Below are positions 60,661 to 64,000 of a stretch of 64,000 nucleotides of DNA, in pieces. The translations under genes were made by a program, and so were the position numbers. Source of the DNA: Acuticoccus sp051016205 (lineage in GTDB: Bacteria > Pseudomonadota > Alphaproteobacteria > Rhizobiales > Amorphaceae); NCBI GenBank assembly GCA_051016205.1, contig CP136534.1, forward strand, positions 4,340,001-4,404,000, given 5' to 3'. The notes beneath the pieces are model-generated. The model was not told where the DNA came from, made no database searches, and was given only the letters and a program-made list of their open reading frames with translations. Within the stretch, counting starts at the first letter, position 1. Each line of letters begins with the position of its first letter.

Positions 60661-61607
60661 ACGCCGTATCGGCCCTTTTGCGCAAGCCCTGGATCTGGGC
60701 GTTCGTGGCCGCCTTCGCAGTATGGCTCGCAACAGCCATCTTTACGCAAGGCCAGGGGTCGGGCGAGGTCCTTTCCGTCGCCTTCACCTTCGCCACCTTC
60801 TTTGTCATCGTTGCCATTGGGCAGATGTTCGTCGTCACCCTGGGGCCGGGGAATGTGGACCTTTCTATCCCGGCCACCATGACCCTTGCCGGCACCGTCT
60901 CCATGAAGGTGATGGACGGCTCGAACCTGATGATTGCGCCCGGCTATGTCATTGCCGTCGTGGTGGGGATCGGCGTTGGCCTCTTCAACTATGCGCTGAT
61001 CCGCCTTTTGCGCATCCCGCCCATCATCGCGACGCTGTCGTCCAGCTTCGTCATCCAGTCGGCGGCGATCTGGTACAACCGCGGCCTGCGCGTCAAACCG
61101 CCGGAATTGCTGGCAGATTTCACCACGGCAAAGGTCGTGGGGATGCCTGTGCTCGCTCTTGCCGTGATTGCCCTTGCAGCGGTGATGCACGTTGTCTTGA
61201 ACCGCACACTTTACGGGCGCACCGTCATCGCCATTGGCCAGAATGCGCGGGCGGCGCGCCTGGCAGGGCTCGACGTGGCGCGGGTGCGTTTTGCCACCTA
61301 CGTCATGTGCGCCGTGTTCGCCGCTTCCTGCGGCTACTTCCTTGCCGCCTTCTCCGGCGGTGCGGCGCTCAACATGGGTCAGGAGTACCTGTTGAACTCC
61401 ATTGCCGTGGTGGTGATCGGCGGCACCTCCGTCGCGGGCGGCTTTGCCAATGTGCCTGGACTATGGGGCGCTGCGCTCTTCCTGTTCCTTCTGGTGACGA
61501 TGCTGAACACCTTCGGCCTCGGCGCTGGTGTGCGCCTTGTCTTAACGGGGCTCATCATTATCGCGGTGATCGTTGTGGCTGGCGGCAACAAGAACGCCTC
61601 ACGCTAG
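60657..61607 (+). CDS. CUT2 sugar ABC transporter permease 2
   Basis: A 316-residue BPD_transp_2 permease. Helix motifs: VVTLGPGNVDLSIPATMTLA, the FSGGAALNMGQEYLLNSIAV loop and VVIGGTSVAGGFANVPGLWG, as in RbsC relatives. It starts at the ATGA overlap with permease 1; a much longer frame upstream is a shadow. It completes a four-gene importer for an unidentified sugar. Confidence 0.9.
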   Translation: MNAVSALLRKPWIWAFVAAFAVWLATAIFTQGQGSGEVLSVAFTFATFFVIVAIGQMFVVTLGPGNVDLSIPATMTLAGTVSMKVMDGSNLMIAPGYVIAVVVGIGVGLFNYALIRLLRIPPIIATLSSSFVIQSAAIWYNRGLRVKPPELLADFTTAKVVGMPVLALAVIALAAVMHVVLNRTLYGRTVIAIGQNARAARLAGLDVARVRFATYVMCAVFAASCGYFLAAFSGGAALNMGQEYLLNSIAVVVIGGTSVAGGFANVPGLWGAALFLFLLVTMLNTFGLGAGVRLVLTGLIIIAVIVVAGGNKNASR

Positions 61608-61675
61608 CGTTTGCGATTCCAGGCACGGGAAAGGTCCATCAGGCAGACATGGGCTGTCATGCGATGGAGTAGACC

Positions 61676-63916
61676 GTGCCCGATTCCAATCATCCTGCCA
61701 CAGGAGCGATGCCTTCCGACGAGGGCGGTGCCAATGCATCAGGCCTGCTCGCCAGCATCAAGACCAAGACGAAGGTGATCTTGAGCGTTGTGCCCCCTTT
61801 GATCCTTCTGATCGCGGTGGGTGGTGTAGCACTCTACAACATCAGCCAGATCGTGTACCGCAGCACCCTTGTGGATGCCACGCACGAGACCAAGTCGCTC
61901 GCCGCATCCGTCGCCACCTCCGCCATCGATATGGAAAGCGGACTGCGGGGCTACCTCCTCTCCGGGCGGGACGAGTTCCTCCAGCCCTACCGAGAGGGCG
62001 AAGCCCGAACGTTCGACCTTCTGGATGATCTTGCAAAGGCCGTGCAAGACGAACCTGAGCAATTGGCGCGTGTGGAAGAGGCCCGGCGCGTGCTTGAAGA
62101 TTGGAAGCGCGACGTTGCCGAAAACAAGATCGCGCTGAGGGCCGAGATTGGCGATTCAGAAACCATGAATGACATGGCGCGGCGTGTGGCAGCCGCACCG
62201 GGCCGCGCCTACTTTGATCGCATTCGCGAGATGGTCGCCACGTTCATCGGGCGCGAAGACGCTTTGCTGGACGAACGGCGGGAGGACTTCGAGCGGAGCC
62301 TTGCCAGCGGCACCGTGTCCGGCGAGGAGGTCAGGGAAAGCAACCGCCTGGTCGTTTTCGTCTACGAAAACAAGCAGCTCGCCAAGGATCTTTTGGCTGC
62401 CGCCATCGACATGCAGACCGGCATGCGAGGCTATCTTCTTTCCGGCCGGGACGAGTTTTTGGCCCCTTATGAAGGCGGCGACGCGCGCCTGGAAGGCCTG
62501 ATCCAGACCCTCCAACAAAGAGTGAACGAGAACCCTGCCCAGGTTTCCATCCTGGACGAAATGGACCAGACCATCGACACCTGGCAGCAGGAGGTGGCCA
62601 GCCCCTTCATCGCCCTGCGCCGAGAGATTGGCGATGCTGAAACCATGGACGACATGGCACGCCTTGTTGCCCAGGCCACGGGCAAACAGGCGTTCTCGAG
62701 GGTGCGCGCGATCCTCAGCACCATTCAGGCCGAAGAGAACGAGGTTCTCAATGCCCGGATGGCGGACAATCAGGAGCAGGTGAGTGCCACCTTCGTGATT
62801 GTCATTGCAACGATGATTGTTGCCGTCATCGTCGCCCTTGCCCTTGCCTATCTCACGGGCAACAGCATCGCGCGGCCCATCCAAAACACCGTCGCTGCCA
62901 TGCGACGCCTTGCCGAGGGTGACACTGGGATTGACGTGCCAGGCCTCACCCGCGGCGACGAGGTGGGCGAGATTGCCCGCGCCACCCAGGTCTTCAAAGA
63001 AAACGCCATCGAAGCCAACCGTCTGCGCGACGTAAACGCTGCCAAAGAACAAGAGCTGTCGAAGGAAAAACAGGAGGCGATGCGCACCCTTGCCAAGTCC
63101 TTCGAGACCAGCGTCGGCGCCATCATCAACGCCGTTGCCACCTCGTCGGAAGAGTTGCGGGAGACGGCACAGACCATGGCCTCCACGGCCGAACAGACCA
63201 GTGGCCAGGCTGCATCGGTTGCCACGGCCTCAGAGCAGACCTCTGCCAATGTGCAAACAGTCGCCTCTGCGGCCGAGCAACTCACCAGCTCCATCTCCGA
63301 AATCAGCCATCAGGTGGCCCAGTCCAGCGCCAGCTCTCAAAAAGCGTCGGAGGACGCTGAAACCACCAATAAGGCCGTCAAGAATCTTGCGGTGGACGCC
63401 CAAAAGATCGGCGATATCGTCGACCTCATCAGCGACATTGCCGAGCAAACGAACCTTTTGGCCCTCAACGCCACCATCGAGGCCGCCCGCGCCGGTGAGG
63501 CTGGAAAAGGATTTGCCGTCGTGGCAGCGGAGGTCAAATCCCTTGCCAATCAGACCGCTAAGGCCACCGAAGAGATCGCCGGCCAAGTGAAGACCATGCA
63601 AAAGGCGACCTCCGATACGGTGTCGGCCATTGAGCGCATCACCGAGGCCATCCGCGAGAACAGCACGACCGCTGCCAGCATCGCCTCAGGCGTTGAGGAG
63701 CAGAACGCTTCCACGCAGGAAATCTCCCGCAATGTTCAGGACGCGGCCTCAGGCACACAGGACGTCACCTCCACCATCGGAGAGGTGCGCTCCGCCGCCG
63801 ACGCCACAGGCGCTGCCGCCTCCGAAGTTCTGGCCCGGGCGGAGGACATGCTTGAAAAGTCCGAGACGTTGCGCGGCGAGGTGGACGGCTTCCTCAGCCG
63901 CCTCGAAGCGGCATGA
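61676..63916 (+). CDS. methyl-accepting chemotaxis protein with tandem CHASE3 domains
   Basis: A 746-residue transmembrane receptor. TM1 is at about 35-55 (KVILSVVPPLILLIAVGGVA). The periplasmic region holds two homologous CHASE3 units, each beginning MxxGxRGYLLSGRDEF (near residues 83 and 247) with matching IALRxEIGDxETMxDMAR tails. TM2 is at about 375-398 (TFVIVIATMIVAVIVALALA), followed by HAMP (SIARPIQNTVAAMRRLAEGD) and a signalling hairpin with LISDIAEQTNLLALNATIEA. The start is GTG; an ATG 11 codons later is possible. It lies 68 bases after the sugar importer and may report on its substrate. Confidence 0.92.
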   Translation: MPDSNHPATGAMPSDEGGANASGLLASIKTKTKVILSVVPPLILLIAVGGVALYNISQIVYRSTLVDATHETKSLAASVATSAIDMESGLRGYLLSGRDEFLQPYREGEARTFDLLDDLAKAVQDEPEQLARVEEARRVLEDWKRDVAENKIALRAEIGDSETMNDMARRVAAAPGRAYFDRIREMVATFIGREDALLDERREDFERSLASGTVSGEEVRESNRLVVFVYENKQLAKDLLAAAIDMQTGMRGYLLSGRDEFLAPYEGGDARLEGLIQTLQQRVNENPAQVSILDEMDQTIDTWQQEVASPFIALRREIGDAETMDDMARLVAQATGKQAFSRVRAILSTIQAEENEVLNARMADNQEQVSATFVIVIATMIVAVIVALALAYLTGNSIARPIQNTVAAMRRLAEGDTGIDVPGLTRGDEVGEIARATQVFKENAIEANRLRDVNAAKEQELSKEKQEAMRTLAKSFETSVGAIINAVATSSEELRETAQTMASTAEQTSGQAASVATASEQTSANVQTVASAAEQLTSSISEISHQVAQSSASSQKASEDAETTNKAVKNLAVDAQKIGDIVDLISDIAEQTNLLALNATIEAARAGEAGKGFAVVAAEVKSLANQTAKATEEIAGQVKTMQKATSDTVSAIERITEAIRENSTTAASIASGVEEQNASTQEISRNVQDAASGTQDVTSTIGEVRSAADATGAAASEVLARAEDMLEKSETLRGEVDGFLSRLEAA

Positions 63917-63925
63917 GGGTAGCGG

Positions 63926-64000
63926 TTACGCGGCGAGCCTGTCTCCCGACGTCTTGTCGAACAGGTGGATCGCATCCGCCCGCGGCACGAGGGAGACCGC
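63926..64000 (-). CDS. C-terminal end of a CUT1-type sugar ABC ATPase (partial)
   Basis: The last 24 codons of a minus-strand gene entering from the right edge: VSLVPRADAIHLFDKTSGDR followed by LAA and a stop. The HLFDxxTGxRL ending is typical of the regulatory domain of UgpC/MsmX-like ATPases. It is convergent with the chemoreceptor gene, 9 bases away. Confidence 0.65.
   Translation of the reverse strand, partial: AVSLVPRADAIHLFDKTSGDRLAA

Noticed and set aside
1..64000. CRISPR array
   Set aside because: No series of short direct repeats with regular spacers was seen; the repeats present are dispersed single units.

Overview
The window looks like a chromosomal segment from a high-GC alphaproteobacterium, most likely a rhizobial-type (Hyphomicrobiales) organism. 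The main support is a GlpSTPQUV-type glycerol ABC transporter operon, which is characteristic of rhizobia. Other support comes from a DeoR-type GlpR, a Mur/Fur-like regulator, CUT2 sugar transport, and IS types typical of this group. All gene calls come from reading translations and motifs; no database search was run.

Positions 1-29900 are an accessory, heavily rearranged zone. It starts with an RHS polymorphic-toxin locus on the minus strand: an IS-interrupted RHS core, an orphan RHS-HNH toxin tip with a likely immunity gene, and an AT-rich orphan ORF. A SRAP-domain protein and a LysR/SnoaL-like gene group follow. A tyrosine integrase then sits beside a 3' fragment of tRNA-Pro(CGG), which is an attachment-site scar, followed by shredded prophage genes. 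Insertion sequences of the IS3 (three types), IS5, IS630 and IS110 families, plus remnants, fill 13-21 kb. At least five decayed copies of one small zinc-ribbon gene are scattered through 8-27 kb. Between the IS elements lie an FAD monooxygenase, an FkbM methyltransferase and a set of small secreted proteins, including a stand-alone dCache sensor.

Positions 29.9-42.6 kb are metabolic. Three exported serine beta-lactamase-fold hydrolases are in tandem; the first has lost its SxxK lysine. An alpha/beta hydrolase and a GH15 glucoamylase sit downstream of two matching palindromes. Convergent to them is an overlapping three-gene operon: an SbmA/ABCD-type ABC transporter, a GH3 beta-glucosidase and a GH144 endo-beta-1,2-glucanase. 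This is best read as a beta-glucan use or recycling locus. A 2-kb gene-poor stretch (42.6-44.5 kb) follows.

Positions 44.5-64 kb are orderly core-like sequence. An MFS carrier is followed by the complete glycerol operon glpR-glpD-glpS-glpT-glpP-glpQ-glpU-(glycosyltransferase)-glpV on the minus strand, with a terminator after glpV and operator-like repeats upstream of glpR and glpD. Divergent from glpR are a Fur-family regulator, a HipA-like kinase-fold protein, a CUT2 sugar ABC transporter (binding protein, fused ATPase, two permeases) and a chemoreceptor with duplicated CHASE3 domains. The window ends in the tail of another sugar ABC ATPase.
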